Source of the DNA: Mycolicibacterium mageritense
GTDB lineage: Bacteria > Actinomycetota > Actinomycetes > Mycobacteriales > Mycobacteriaceae
Assembly (NCBI RefSeq): GCF_010727475.1
Contig: NZ_AP022567.1
Location: forward strand, 4,154,001-4,218,000
DNA length: 64,000 nt
Direction of reading: 5' to 3'
A program made the translations under genes and the position numbers. Every line of letters starts with the position of its first letter. Position 1 is the first letter of the stretch. Under the pieces are notes generated by a model. The model did no database searches, was not told the DNA's origin, and saw only the letters and a list, made by a program, of their open reading frames with translations. Positions 33,032 through 41,367 of the stretch are shown in pieces.

Positions 33032-34387
33032 ATGCCCGAAAAACCCAACATCGTGTATTTCCACGTCGACAATCTCGGGATGGGGGAGCTCGGCTGCTAC
33101 GGCGGCGGCATCCTGCGCGGCGCCGACACCGCCCGGATGGACGCCTTTGCCGCGGAATCGCTGAAGCTTTCCCACTTTGTCGTCGAACCGCAGTGCACGC
33201 CCACCCGTTCGGCGCTGATGACCGGGCGGTATCCGATCAGGTCCGGCAACCACACCATCGCACTGGGCGGAAATGGTGGCGGCATCGTCGCCTGGGAGCG
33301 CACCATGGGCGACATTCTGTCCGAAGCAGGCTACGCCACAGCGTGTTTCGGGAAGTGGCACATCGGAGCGGAGGACGGACGCTGGCCGACCGATCACGGG
33401 TTCGACGAGTGGTACGGCCCGGCCCGCACGTACGACGAATGCTTGTGGCCCGACGATCCCTGGTACAACGGCGATCGCGACGGTTATTCCTACATGTACG
33501 ACGGCACCAAGGCCGCGGGTGTCCGCACCACCGATCAGCAGCTGACCGTCAAGCTCAAAGGTGAGGTCGACGGCGAATACGACCGCCGCGCAAAAGCGTT
33601 CATGAAGCGCAGCGTCGAAGAAGGTAAACCCTTCTACCTGTATCACAACCACTCGCTGATGCATTTCCCGATGGAGGTGCGCGAGGAGTTCAAGGGCAAG
33701 AGCACCAACGGGGCGTGGGGGGATTCGCTGCTGATGCTCGACCATGACTTCGGCAGCATTCTGGACGCGCTGACCGAACTCGGCATCGAGGACAACACCA
33801 TCGTCATCATGGCCGGGGACAACGGCGCGGAAGACCACCTGGCCGGGCGCGGCACCGCAGGGTTCTTCGACGGGTCGTACTTCAGCTCCGCCGAGGGCGG
33901 TATCCGGACCCCGTGCCTGATCCGGTGGCCCGGCAAGGTCGCGCCACGCGAGAGCAACGAAATGGTGCACGTCACCGACATGTTTCCGACCCTGCTGCGG
34001 TGGGCGGGCTGCGAGGTGCCTGACGACCGGATCATCGACGGTATCGACCAACGCGAATTCTTCGGTGGGGCAGAGGAATCCAAGCGGGAGGGCTGCATGG
34101 TGTGGCTCAACGAGGAGCTGCATGCGGTGAAGTGGTCGCAGTTCAAGATCAACTTCAAGCGCCAGCAGCACTTCCACGATCCGGAGATCCCACTGGGCTT
34201 CGCGCGCATCACCAACCTTCTCGAGGATCCGAAGGAACGCGAGGCGGTCAACCAGACCTGGGTGCGGTGGTGGGTCATGCAGCACGCGTACCGGTTCATC
34301 CAAGAGTTCGAGGCCAGCGTCGAGACTGAAGAGCTCATCCCGGCCGGCGCACCGATCGATTTCGTCCCCGCCCGCAGTAGCCAGTAG
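33032..34387 (+). CDS. Cys-type sulfatase (arylsulfatase family)
   Basis: A 451-aa sulfatase, start ATG 33032 with AGAGAGG upstream. The formylglycine motif is CTPTR (Cys55-Arg59) in VEPQCTPTRSALMTGRYPIR, fitting CxPxR. Other blocks: GKWHIGAEDGRWPTDHGFDE, and the metal-binding VIMAGDNGAEDH. The first metal-site segment reads HVDNLGMGELGCYG (Asp13-Asn14), where many sulfatases have DD. No signal peptide is seen, so it is cytoplasmic, with the FGE made nearby. It would release sulfate from an organosulfate. It is followed after only 10 nt by a gyrB paralogue. Confidence 0.92.
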   Translation: MPEKPNIVYFHVDNLGMGELGCYGGGILRGADTARMDAFAAESLKLSHFVVEPQCTPTRSALMTGRYPIRSGNHTIALGGNGGGIVAWERTMGDILSEAGYATACFGKWHIGAEDGRWPTDHGFDEWYGPARTYDECLWPDDPWYNGDRDGYSYMYDGTKAAGVRTTDQQLTVKLKGEVDGEYDRRAKAFMKRSVEEGKPFYLYHNHSLMHFPMEVREEFKGKSTNGAWGDSLLMLDHDFGSILDALTELGIEDNTIVIMAGDNGAEDHLAGRGTAGFFDGSYFSSAEGGIRTPCLIRWPGKVAPRESNEMVHVTDMFPTLLRWAGCEVPDDRIIDGIDQREFFGGAEESKREGCMVWLNEELHAVKWSQFKINFKRQQHFHDPEIPLGFARITNLLEDPKEREAVNQTWVRWWVMQHAYRFIQEFEASVETEELIPAGAPIDFVPARSSQ

Positions 34388-34397
34388 GAGCCCGCTC

Positions 34398-36311
34398 GTG
34401 TCCAGCTATGGCGCTCAGTCGATCACGATCCTCGAAGGCCTCGACGTCGTCCGCAAACGCCCCGGCATGTATATCGGGTCGACCGGTGAACGCGGGCTGC
34501 ACCACATGGTGTGGGAGGTCGTCGACAACGGGGTCGACGAGGCCATGGCCGGGTACGCCAGCCGCGTCGACGTCGCGCTACTCCCTGACGGTGGCGTCGA
34601 GGTGCGCGACGACGGCCGCGGCATCCCCGTCGCCATGCACGAAACCGGCATTCCCACAGTCGATGTCGTGATGACCCAGCTGCACGCGGGCGGCAAGTTC
34701 GACGGCGAGTCCTACCAGGTGTCGGGCGGGCTCCACGGTGTCGGCGTGTCCGTCGTCAACGCGCTCTCGACACGGCTCGAGGTGGTGATCCACCGCGACG
34801 GGTACGAGTGGCATCAACACTACGACCATTCGGTGCCGGGGATCCTCCAGCGCGGCGGCGCCTCGGAGCGCACCGGCACCACGGTCCGATTCTGGTCCGA
34901 TCCAGGCGTTTTCGAGACCACCGAGTACAACGCCGAGACCATCGCCCGCCGGCTTCAGGAAATGGCCTTCCTGAACAAGGGGCTGGTTCTCACGCTGACC
35001 GACCGGCGCAATCCCGACGGCGACACCCGCACGTTCCACCGCCCAGGCGGCTTGACCGACTTCGTCAAGCACATCAACCGGGTGAAAGGCCCGATCCAGC
35101 CGAGCATCATCGCGTTCGAGGGCACCGGTCCCGGTCACGAGGTCGAGATCGCGATGCAGTGGAATGCCGGTTACTCGGAGTCGGTGCACTCGTTCGCCAA
35201 CACCATCAACACTCATGAGGGCGGTACCCACGAGGAGGGGTTCCGGTCGGCGCTCACGAGCGTGGTGAACCGGTATGCCAAGGAGAAGAAGCTCCTCAAG
35301 GACAAGGATCCCAACCTCACCGGCGACGACATCCGCGAAGGTCTGGCGGCCGTGATCTCGGTGAAGGTGTCACAACCGCAGTTCGAGGGGCAGACCAAGA
35401 CCAAGCTGGGCAACGCGGCCGTTCGCTCGTTTGTGCAGAAGGTCTGCAACGAGGAGCTGACGCACTGGTTCGAGGCCAACCCGGTCGAAGCCAAGGTCAT
35501 CGTCACCAAGGTCGCATCGTCGGCGCAGGCGCGTATTGCGGCGCGTAAGGCCCGGGAGTTGGTGCGGCGTAAGAGCGCGACCGATATCGGTGGGTTGCCG
35601 GGTAAGTTGGCCGATTGCCGGTCGACGGATCCGCGTAAGTCCGAACTGTATGTGGTGGAGGGTGATTCGGCGGGTGGCTCGGCCAAGAGCGGCCGGGATT
35701 CGATGTTCCAGGCGATCCTGCCGTTGCGCGGCAAGATCATCAACGTCGAAAAGGCCCGTATCGACCGGGTTTTGAAGAACACCGAAGTCCAGGCGATCAT
35801 CACGGCGCTGGGCACCGGTATTCATGACGAGTTCGATATCGACAAGCTGCGGTATCACAAGATCGTGTTGATGGCCGACGCCGACGTGGACGGTCAGCAC
35901 ATCTCGACGCTGCTGTTGACGTTGTTGTTCCGGTTCATGAAGCCGTTGATCGAGAACGGGCATGTGTTTTTGGCGCAGCCGCCGTTGTACAAGCTCAAGT
36001 GGCAGCGTCAGGAGCCGGAGTTCGCCTATTCCGACCGGGAGCGGGATGCGTTGCTGGAGGCGGGTAAGGCCGCCGGTAAGCGGATCAATGTCGATGACGG
36101 TATCCAGCGGTACAAGGGTCTGGGTGAGATGGACGCCAAGGAGCTGTGGGAGACCACGATGGATCCGACCGTGCGGGTGTTGCGTATGGTGACCCTCGAT
36201 GACGCCGCGGCGGCCGACGAGCTGTTCTCGATCCTGATGGGCGACGACGTCGAAGCCCGCCGGAGCTTCATCACCCGCAACGCCAAGGACATCCGCTTTC
36301 TCGACATCTGA
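34398..36311 (+). CDS. DNA gyrase subunit B paralogue (orphan, no gyrA alongside)
   Basis: A 637-aa type IIA topoisomerase B subunit, start GTG 34398. GHKL ATPase: EVVDNGVDEAM (Glu40, Asn44), DDGRGIP (71-77), GGLHGVGVSVVNA. TOPRIM: EGDSAGGSAKSGRDS near 418, DADVDGQH near 495, then QRYKGLGEMDAKELWETTMDP near 568. All catalytic residues look intact. Against mycobacterial housekeeping GyrB it lacks the 35-residue charged insert after MAFLNKGL and the N-terminal extension. It is not in a dnaN-recF-gyrB-gyrA setting: it follows a sulfatase by 10 nt and no gyrA is present. From about 35.53 kb codon use changes abruptly. It could pair with the chromosomal GyrA or replace GyrB under stress. Confidence 0.93.
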   Translation: MSSYGAQSITILEGLDVVRKRPGMYIGSTGERGLHHMVWEVVDNGVDEAMAGYASRVDVALLPDGGVEVRDDGRGIPVAMHETGIPTVDVVMTQLHAGGKFDGESYQVSGGLHGVGVSVVNALSTRLEVVIHRDGYEWHQHYDHSVPGILQRGGASERTGTTVRFWSDPGVFETTEYNAETIARRLQEMAFLNKGLVLTLTDRRNPDGDTRTFHRPGGLTDFVKHINRVKGPIQPSIIAFEGTGPGHEVEIAMQWNAGYSESVHSFANTINTHEGGTHEEGFRSALTSVVNRYAKEKKLLKDKDPNLTGDDIREGLAAVISVKVSQPQFEGQTKTKLGNAAVRSFVQKVCNEELTHWFEANPVEAKVIVTKVASSAQARIAARKARELVRRKSATDIGGLPGKLADCRSTDPRKSELYVVEGDSAGGSAKSGRDSMFQAILPLRGKIINVEKARIDRVLKNTEVQAIITALGTGIHDEFDIDKLRYHKIVLMADADVDGQHISTLLLTLLFRFMKPLIENGHVFLAQPPLYKLKWQRQEPEFAYSDRERDALLEAGKAAGKRINVDDGIQRYKGLGEMDAKELWETTMDPTVRVLRMVTLDDAAAADELFSILMGDDVEARRSFITRNAKDIRFLDI

Positions 36312-36325
36312 TGTCCCACTGGAAA

Positions 36326-36400
36326 CACTGTGACGAACGTGCAGGTTTTCGGTGCCAGAACGGCGCGATCGCGAATACAGCCTGCACGTTCGTCACAGTG
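36326..36400. repeat. Palindromic repeat R1, copy B (perfect 20-bp arms)
   Basis: CACTGTGACGAACGTGCAGG (36326-36345) and its exact inverse complement (36381-36400) with a 35-nt interior. This is the best-preserved copy. It lies 15 nt after the gyrB stop. Confidence 0.85.
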
Positions 36401-36428
36401 CTCCCAAGGGATGTCCACTCCGGGGGCC

Positions 36429-36499
36429 CTGCGCCGAATGTGCAGTTTCATTGCGGCAGATCGGCAACTTCGACGTCAAAGCCTGCACGTTCGCCGCAG
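36429..36499. repeat. Palindromic repeat R1, copy B2
   Basis: CTGCGCCGAATGTGCAG (36429-36445) and CTGCACGTTCGCCGCAG (36483-36499) are inverse with two mismatches. It is a divergent second copy 28 nt after copy B. Confidence 0.7.
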
Positions 36500-36560
36500 C
36501 CCTGTGGATAACCCTGGCACGGCCACCAGAATTGTCGGAAGACCCGCCGATGCTGGCTCC

Positions 36561-37430
36561 ATGGACAACGAGTCCCCGTTCCTCGGTAGCAAGGCCATCC
36601 GGGCCGGGTTGCTCACGGCGCACGAGCTCGGGACGAAGTATCGGGCCGTGTACCGCAATGTGTATCTGGACAATGACGTCGCTTTGACACCACTGTTGCG
36701 GGCCCGTGCGGCATGGCTGTTCACCGGACCCGACGCGGTCCTGTGCGGGGTGTCGGCCGCCGCGGTACACGGCACCCGGTGGCTGGACGTCAACGCGCCG
36801 GCCGAGGTCGTGCGGACCAACCGTCATGCACCGAAGGGCCTCCGGGTGCACTCGTATTCCCTTGCGCCAGAGAATATTTGCACGATCGACGGGATGCGAG
36901 TGACAACCGCGGCGCGCACGGCGTTCGATCTGGGCCGGTTGCTACCGTATGCGCAAGCGGTGCCGATGTTGGATGCGTTGATGAACAAGACCGGACTTGA
37001 CCCTGAGGACGTGTGGTCCTTGGTCAAAGCGAATCGAGGCATAAGAGGCGTTGATCGCCTGCGGACGGCACTGATGGACGCCGACGGCGGCGCCGAATCA
37101 CCGCTACAGACGCAAACGCGCCTGGCCCTGCGCTACGCGGGCATACCAGGACTCGAGACTCATATCCCGTTCTATGACCAGTGGGGGTTGGTAGAGACCC
37201 GCGCGGCGATGGGCTGGCCTCGATGGAAATTCGCCGTCGAATGCGACGAGGAGCGAGATGTTCCGGGCTACCGAAGGTGGGTGTACTTGCAGACGGCCGA
37301 ACTCGAATCGCGCGGTTGGGAGGTCATGTGGGTGACCAAGTCCATGGTCTCCGGCCCAACGAACATTGCGCAGCGGGTGCGGAAGAAGGTGCGGGCCGCC
37401 GCGCAGCGAGTGCTTTCAGGCGGCGGGTAA
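36561..37430 (+). CDS. AbiEi-like/VSR-nuclease-fold domain protein
   Basis: A 289-aa cytoplasmic protein, ATG 36561. The N-terminal part (LTAHELGTKYRAVYRNVYLD, GPDAVLCGVSAAAVHG, TTAARTAFDLGRLL) has the layout of AbiEi-type antitoxin/transcription-regulator proteins common in mycobacteria. The C-terminal part (RAAMGWPRWKFAVECDEERD, LESRGWEVMWVTKSM) resembles the DUF559/very-short-patch-repair endonuclease fold. Where relatives, as I recall them, have an Asp after R-x (R-x-D-MGWPEWK) this copy has Ala, so nuclease activity may be lost. No toxin gene is adjacent. It overlaps the convergent DUF202 gene by 15 nt. Confidence 0.6.
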   Translation: MDNESPFLGSKAIRAGLLTAHELGTKYRAVYRNVYLDNDVALTPLLRARAAWLFTGPDAVLCGVSAAAVHGTRWLDVNAPAEVVRTNRHAPKGLRVHSYSLAPENICTIDGMRVTTAARTAFDLGRLLPYAQAVPMLDALMNKTGLDPEDVWSLVKANRGIRGVDRLRTALMDADGGAESPLQTQTRLALRYAGIPGLETHIPFYDQWGLVETRAAMGWPRWKFAVECDEERDVPGYRRWVYLQTAELESRGWEVMWVTKSMVSGPTNIAQRVRKKVRAAAQRVLSGGG

Positions 37431-37736
37431 CACCAGATACGCCACCACCAACGCGCTCTCGGTGATCACGGCGACTCCGACAATCGGTACATACCGCCGC
37501 CCGGCTGCCACCGGGCGGCACAGCAGCTGACGGCGCCGCCGCGCCCCGACCACGTACACGCCCGCGGCGAGTACGGCGGCCGCGGCGACGACCGCGATGC
37601 GCGCGGGGCTACCGACGCCGTCGCGCACCAACACGAGCACCCCCGACGCGGCAACTGCAAGCGCGGTGCGGGTCCACGCGAGTGCGGTCCGTTCGGCCTG
37701 CAGCCCCCGGTCTTCGGCGAGTGCCTGCCGGGTCAT
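37416..37736 (-). CDS. DUF202 family small membrane protein
   Basis: A 106-aa protein with three hydrophobic segments. The start of the family signature is seen as LAEDRGLQAERTALAWTRTALAVAASGVLVLVRDG, with the ERTALAWTRT motif typical of DUF202 (YidG/YidH) proteins. It starts at ATG 37736, overlapping the stop of a second DUF202 gene (ATGA), so the two form an operon and probably a heteromer. Function of the family is unknown. Confidence 0.85.
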   Translation of the reverse strand: MTRQALAEDRGLQAERTALAWTRTALAVAASGVLVLVRDGVGSPARIAVVAAAAVLAAGVYVVGARRRRQLLCRPVAAGRRYVPIVGVAVITESALVVAYLVLPAA

Positions 37737-38146
37737 CGGAGCGTGGCGGCGACGGCCACACCGACCGTGACCAGCCCCATCGTCGCCAGAGCGGCTGTGA
37801 GATACGCAGGCACGGCAGCGCGGGGCAGCGGCTGGTCGTGGCGCATGGCGCGATCCACCTGGGCCCACCGACGCAGGCCCGCAATCGCGGTCAGGATCGC
37901 CAGGGCACCGACCGCCACACCCAGTATGTGGCGAACACCGGGCATTGTCAGTTCGGGCATGAACTGCACCACAGCGACGGCCGCGGCGAGCAAGCCGAGG
38001 GACGTCCGCTGCCATGCCAGAAACGTGCGTTCGTTGGCCAGCGTGAACCGGTAATCGGGCTCCATCGGATCATCCACGGCTGCAAGCTTTTCCGAAACAG
38101 CTCCGGGTTTCCAGGGCGGTGTCGGTGGCGTAACGTCCGCGTTCAT
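37733..38146 (-). CDS. YidH/DUF202 family membrane protein
   Basis: A 137-aa protein. After a hydrophilic N-terminus comes DYRFTLANERTFLAWQRTSLGLLAAAVAVVQFM, the DUF202 signature, then two more transmembrane helices (VRHILGVAVGALAILTAIAGL and VPAYLTAALATMGLVTVGVAVAA). Start chosen at ATG 38146. It is coupled to the second DUF202 gene downstream and divergent from the ABC-transporter operon. Function unknown. Confidence 0.87.
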   Translation of the reverse strand: MNADVTPPTPPWKPGAVSEKLAAVDDPMEPDYRFTLANERTFLAWQRTSLGLLAAAVAVVQFMPELTMPGVRHILGVAVGALAILTAIAGLRRWAQVDRAMRHDQPLPRAAVPAYLTAALATMGLVTVGVAVAATLR

Positions 38147-38220
38147 TCGGCGCAGATGGCGTAACTGCTGCGCAACCTCACATGACAGCGAGGTAACAGA
38201 AGCCGTCGACCCTTGTCGGT

Positions 38221-39678
38221 ATGGACGACGTGCAATATCCCCCTCGTGGCCGGTGGCGCGCCCGGTCGGCGACTCTGCTGACCGCACTCACCGTCGGTGG
38301 GGCGCAGCTGCTGACCGGGTGCGGTCTGCTCACCGAGCCTACCGTCGTCGTCAACGTCGGCTACCAATCGAAGACCATCAACACCGTCAACGCCGGCACC
38401 CTGCTGCGCGACCGCGGCGACTTCGAGAACGCACTCAAGGAACTGGGTGCCGCCACCGGGACCAAGTACCGGGTGGTGTGGCAGGACTTCGCGTCCGGCG
38501 CTCCGCTGACCGCACAGATGATCGCCACCCACGTCGACATCGGGTCTATGGGCGACTACCCGCTGCTCACCAACGGCTCCAAGACCCGCAAATACGACGA
38601 CGCAGTCACCGAGATGGTCGCGACCACCGGCTACAACCTGCGCGGCTCGCTGAACCAGGTGGTGGTGCCATCGGATTCGACCGCTCAGACCCTGACCGAC
38701 CTGACGGGCAAGAAGGTTTCGACGAGCCTCGGGTCGGCCGGTGACGGAATGTTCTCGTCGGCCGTGAAGAACAGCGGGATCGACAAGAGCGCCGTGCAGA
38801 TCGTCAACCAGGATCCATCGGTGGGCGCGTCGGCGATCGACGGGCGGCAGGTCGATGCCCTGGCGCAGTTCGTGCCGTGGCCGCAGTTGGTGATCTACCG
38901 CAACCAAGGACGGCTGCTCTACGACGGCGGCGACAACAACGTGCCGACGTTTCACGGCGTGGTGGTGCGGCGGCAGTTCGCCGACCGCAATCCCGACGTG
39001 ATGGCGGCGTTCCTACGAGCGATGAGGGCCACCACCGACGACATCGTCGCGCACCCGCTGGCAGCAGCGAAGCGGGTAGGGGAGCTGACCGGCATCGAAC
39101 CCGAGGTGATCTATCTCTACAACGGCCCCAACGGGTTGGTCAGCTTCGACATGACCCTCAAAGAGCAGTTTCTCGCCGCGTTCGCGGCCGTCAAGGACTA
39201 CCTGGTCGGGCGCGGTTCGGTGACAGCCGATTTCGACGTACCCGGGTTCGTCAACGACGGCTACCTGCGACAGCTGTTCGGCGACGAGTACCCGGTGCGA
39301 CGTGCGAGCGTCGCGAATCCGATGACGCTCACCGGCTTTGACGACGTCTGCGGGTTACCGGTGAACGACCCGGCGCTGGCCTCCGAGCTGTGGGCGTCCG
39401 GCGCTGAGACCACCGACGTCGCGGCGACCCCGGCATGCCTGCTGCGCCGGGTGGCCGCGACACCTGCCGTGCGGGCCGCCTATGTGCCGGACACGCTCAC
39501 CGGGCTGCGGATCTTCGCCGACCACGCCGTCTGGCTGCAAGATCCGACCGCGCCGCCCACCCAGCGTTACAAGCCGTTCGCCACCTCGGCGGGTGCGGAC
39601 ACCTACCGCGCCAGTCATCCGCACGCCCAGGCCGTCGGCTACGCCGCCGCGGTCGGGCAGTCCCGCACGGCCGGTTAG
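38221..39678 (+). CDS. ABC transporter substrate-binding lipoprotein (NitT/TauT/Ssu class) with NosL-like C-terminal extension
   Basis: A 485-aa lipoprotein: RWRARSATLLTALTVGGAQL then lipobox LTGC (Cys34). Residues 45-350 match the sulfonate/nitrate-type periplasmic receptor (VVVNVGYQSKTINTVNAGTL, HVDIGSMGDYPLL, LTDLTGKKVSTSLGSAGDG, ALAQFVPWPQLVIYRNQGRL). The last 110 residues are an extra domain (RAAYVPDTLTGLRIFADHAV, YKPFATSAGADTYRASHPHA) whose pattern resembles NosL-type copper-binding domains; this part is tentative. Permease and ATPase genes follow on the same strand. Sulfonate, nitrate or another small anion is the likely substrate; a SulP gene follows the operon. Confidence 0.8.
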   Translation: MDDVQYPPRGRWRARSATLLTALTVGGAQLLTGCGLLTEPTVVVNVGYQSKTINTVNAGTLLRDRGDFENALKELGAATGTKYRVVWQDFASGAPLTAQMIATHVDIGSMGDYPLLTNGSKTRKYDDAVTEMVATTGYNLRGSLNQVVVPSDSTAQTLTDLTGKKVSTSLGSAGDGMFSSAVKNSGIDKSAVQIVNQDPSVGASAIDGRQVDALAQFVPWPQLVIYRNQGRLLYDGGDNNVPTFHGVVVRRQFADRNPDVMAAFLRAMRATTDDIVAHPLAAAKRVGELTGIEPEVIYLYNGPNGLVSFDMTLKEQFLAAFAAVKDYLVGRGSVTADFDVPGFVNDGYLRQLFGDEYPVRRASVANPMTLTGFDDVCGLPVNDPALASELWASGAETTDVAATPACLLRRVAATPAVRAAYVPDTLTGLRIFADHAVWLQDPTAPPTQRYKPFATSAGADTYRASHPHAQAVGYAAAVGQSRTAG

Positions 39679-39704
39679 TCACTCCCCATGAGAAAGGAAA
39701 CCGC

Positions 39705-40592
39705 ATGACCGAGCTCATGACCCGGCCCACGATCGTCTCTCCGCGATCGTGGTCCCCGGCCCACAAATCCGGAAAGTCGCTGCGGCACAGGATCGCCGAC
39801 GTGCTGCCCGCGTCGGTCACGCGACGTGTGCCTGCGCTGCTGCTGCCACTGATCCCGATCGCGGTGTTCCTGGTGGCCTGGCATCTGCTGACCGCCAACA
39901 ACGTCGTCGCGTGGCTGCGATTCAACCGGATGCCGACCCCGGAAGCGGTCCTGCAGACCCTGCTGGCACGGGTCGGCTCGGGCACCTACTACGACGACCT
40001 GCTGGCCAGCCTGCAGCGAATCCTGCTGGGCTTCGGCCTCGCCGCGGTGGTCGGCATCGGGCTCGGCGTGCTGGTCGGACGCTCCGAGATCGCCCGAATG
40101 ACGTTGCGGCCGTTCATCGAACTGATCCGGCCGATCCCCGCGATCGCGCTCGTGCCGCTGACCATCCTGTTATTCCCGTCCAGTGAGCAGGGCATCGTGT
40201 TCATTACGTTCTTCGCGGCGTTCTTCCCGGTGGTGGTCAGCACCATCCACGCCATGGATTCCATGCCGAAGGTGTGGGAGGAGGCCGCGCAGACCATGGG
40301 TGCGGGCCGAATGTCGTTGTTGTTCCACGTGATCATCCCGGGTGCGCTGCCCGGCATCTTCGCCGGGCTTTCGGTGGCGATGGGTGTGGCGTGGATTTGT
40401 GTGGTGAGTGCGGAGATGATCTCGGGCCAGTTCGGCATCGGCTACTACACGTGGCAGGCGTACGGGCTGCTCGACTACGCCGGCGTCGTCGTCGGCATGA
40501 TCTCGATCGGCGCACTCGGGCTGGGCACCGCCTGGCTGGTCGAGCGCGTCGGACGGCGGGTCAACCGCTGGCTGCCGAGGGCGTCGCGATGA
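39705..40592 (+). CDS. ABC transporter permease (NitT/TauT/Ssu class)
   Basis: A 295-aa membrane protein with six helices, start ATG 39705 with AGAAAGGA upstream. The cytoplasmic loop EEAAQTMGAGRMSLLFHVIIPGALPGIFAGL is the EAA motif that contacts the ATPase. Its N-terminal 45 residues are hydrophilic. The stop overlaps the ATPase start (ATGA). With the receptor upstream it forms an importer of the taurine/sulfonate/nitrate class. Confidence 0.9.
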   Translation: MTELMTRPTIVSPRSWSPAHKSGKSLRHRIADVLPASVTRRVPALLLPLIPIAVFLVAWHLLTANNVVAWLRFNRMPTPEAVLQTLLARVGSGTYYDDLLASLQRILLGFGLAAVVGIGLGVLVGRSEIARMTLRPFIELIRPIPAIALVPLTILLFPSSEQGIVFITFFAAFFPVVVSTIHAMDSMPKVWEEAAQTMGAGRMSLLFHVIIPGALPGIFAGLSVAMGVAWICVVSAEMISGQFGIGYYTWQAYGLLDYAGVVVGMISIGALGLGTAWLVERVGRRVNRWLPRASR

Positions 40593-41338
40593 GCACCGGA
40601 GCGGTCAACCTCCAGCAGCTGCAACTCGGCTTCAACGGTGTCGTCGCCGCCGACATCACGCTGACCATCGAACCCGGTGAGGTCGTCGTGTTCCTCGGCC
40701 CGTCGGGCTGCGGCAAGTCGACCATCCTGCGGGCGCTGGCCGGGCTGCTCAAGCCCATGGGCGGCACCGCGACGGTCGACGGTGCACCCGTCACCGGCAA
40801 CGTCGCTCAGTGCGCCATGGTGTTTCAGGAGGACGCACTGTTCCCGTGGCGTACCGCGCTCAAGAACGTCCAGTTCCCGCTCAAGCTGCGGGGCGTGCGC
40901 GGCAAGGAACAGAAGACGACTGCGACGACGCGGCTGGAGCAGGTCGGGCTCGGCGCCTATCTGGACCATCTGCCCAGCCAGCTGTCGGGCGGCATGCGGC
41001 AGCGGGTGCAGCTCGCGCGCACGCTGGCCTGTGAGCCGCGGGTGATGCTCATGGACGAGCCGTTCGGCGCGCTGGACGCCCAGACCCGGCTCGAGATGCA
41101 GCAGCTGTTGATCTCGGTGTGGGAGACGCAGATGATGACTCTGCTGTTCGTCACACACGATGTCGACGAGGCGCTGCTGCTGGCCGACCGGATCGTCCTG
41201 CTGAGCCACCGGCCTGCGACCGTTGCCGATGTCATTACAATCGACAAGCCCCGCACGCCCGAGGCGCAGTTCGAGGAGTCCTATCAGCGCCGTCGGCGCG
41301 CCATTCTGGACTTCCTCGGCCATCGTCCGGCTGCCTAG
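40589..41338 (+). CDS. ABC transporter ATP-binding protein (NitT/TauT/Ssu class)
   Basis: A 249-aa ATPase: Walker A GPSGCGKST (near 39), Q-loop VFQEDALFPWRT, signature LSGGMRQRVQLAR, Walker B VMLMDEPFGALD, and switch His in LLFVTHDVDEAL. All are intact. It energises the permease encoded immediately upstream (ATGA overlap). The closest classes are SsuB/TauB/NrtD. Confidence 0.92.
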   Translation: MSTGAVNLQQLQLGFNGVVAADITLTIEPGEVVVFLGPSGCGKSTILRALAGLLKPMGGTATVDGAPVTGNVAQCAMVFQEDALFPWRTALKNVQFPLKLRGVRGKEQKTTATTRLEQVGLGAYLDHLPSQLSGGMRQRVQLARTLACEPRVMLMDEPFGALDAQTRLEMQQLLISVWETQMMTLLFVTHDVDEALLLADRIVLLSHRPATVADVITIDKPRTPEAQFEESYQRRRRAILDFLGHRPAA

Positions 41339-41367
41339 CCGATTCGGCTGTCCGCCAAGGAGTTTTG

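Noticed and set aside
33026..34303. 425-codon minus-strand frame over the sulfatase
   Set aside because: Shadow of the Cys-type sulfatase; no family resemblance.
34398..36311. gyrB as a marker of the replication origin
   Set aside because: No dnaA, dnaN, recF or gyrA is nearby and the flanks are catabolic genes; it is a paralogue.
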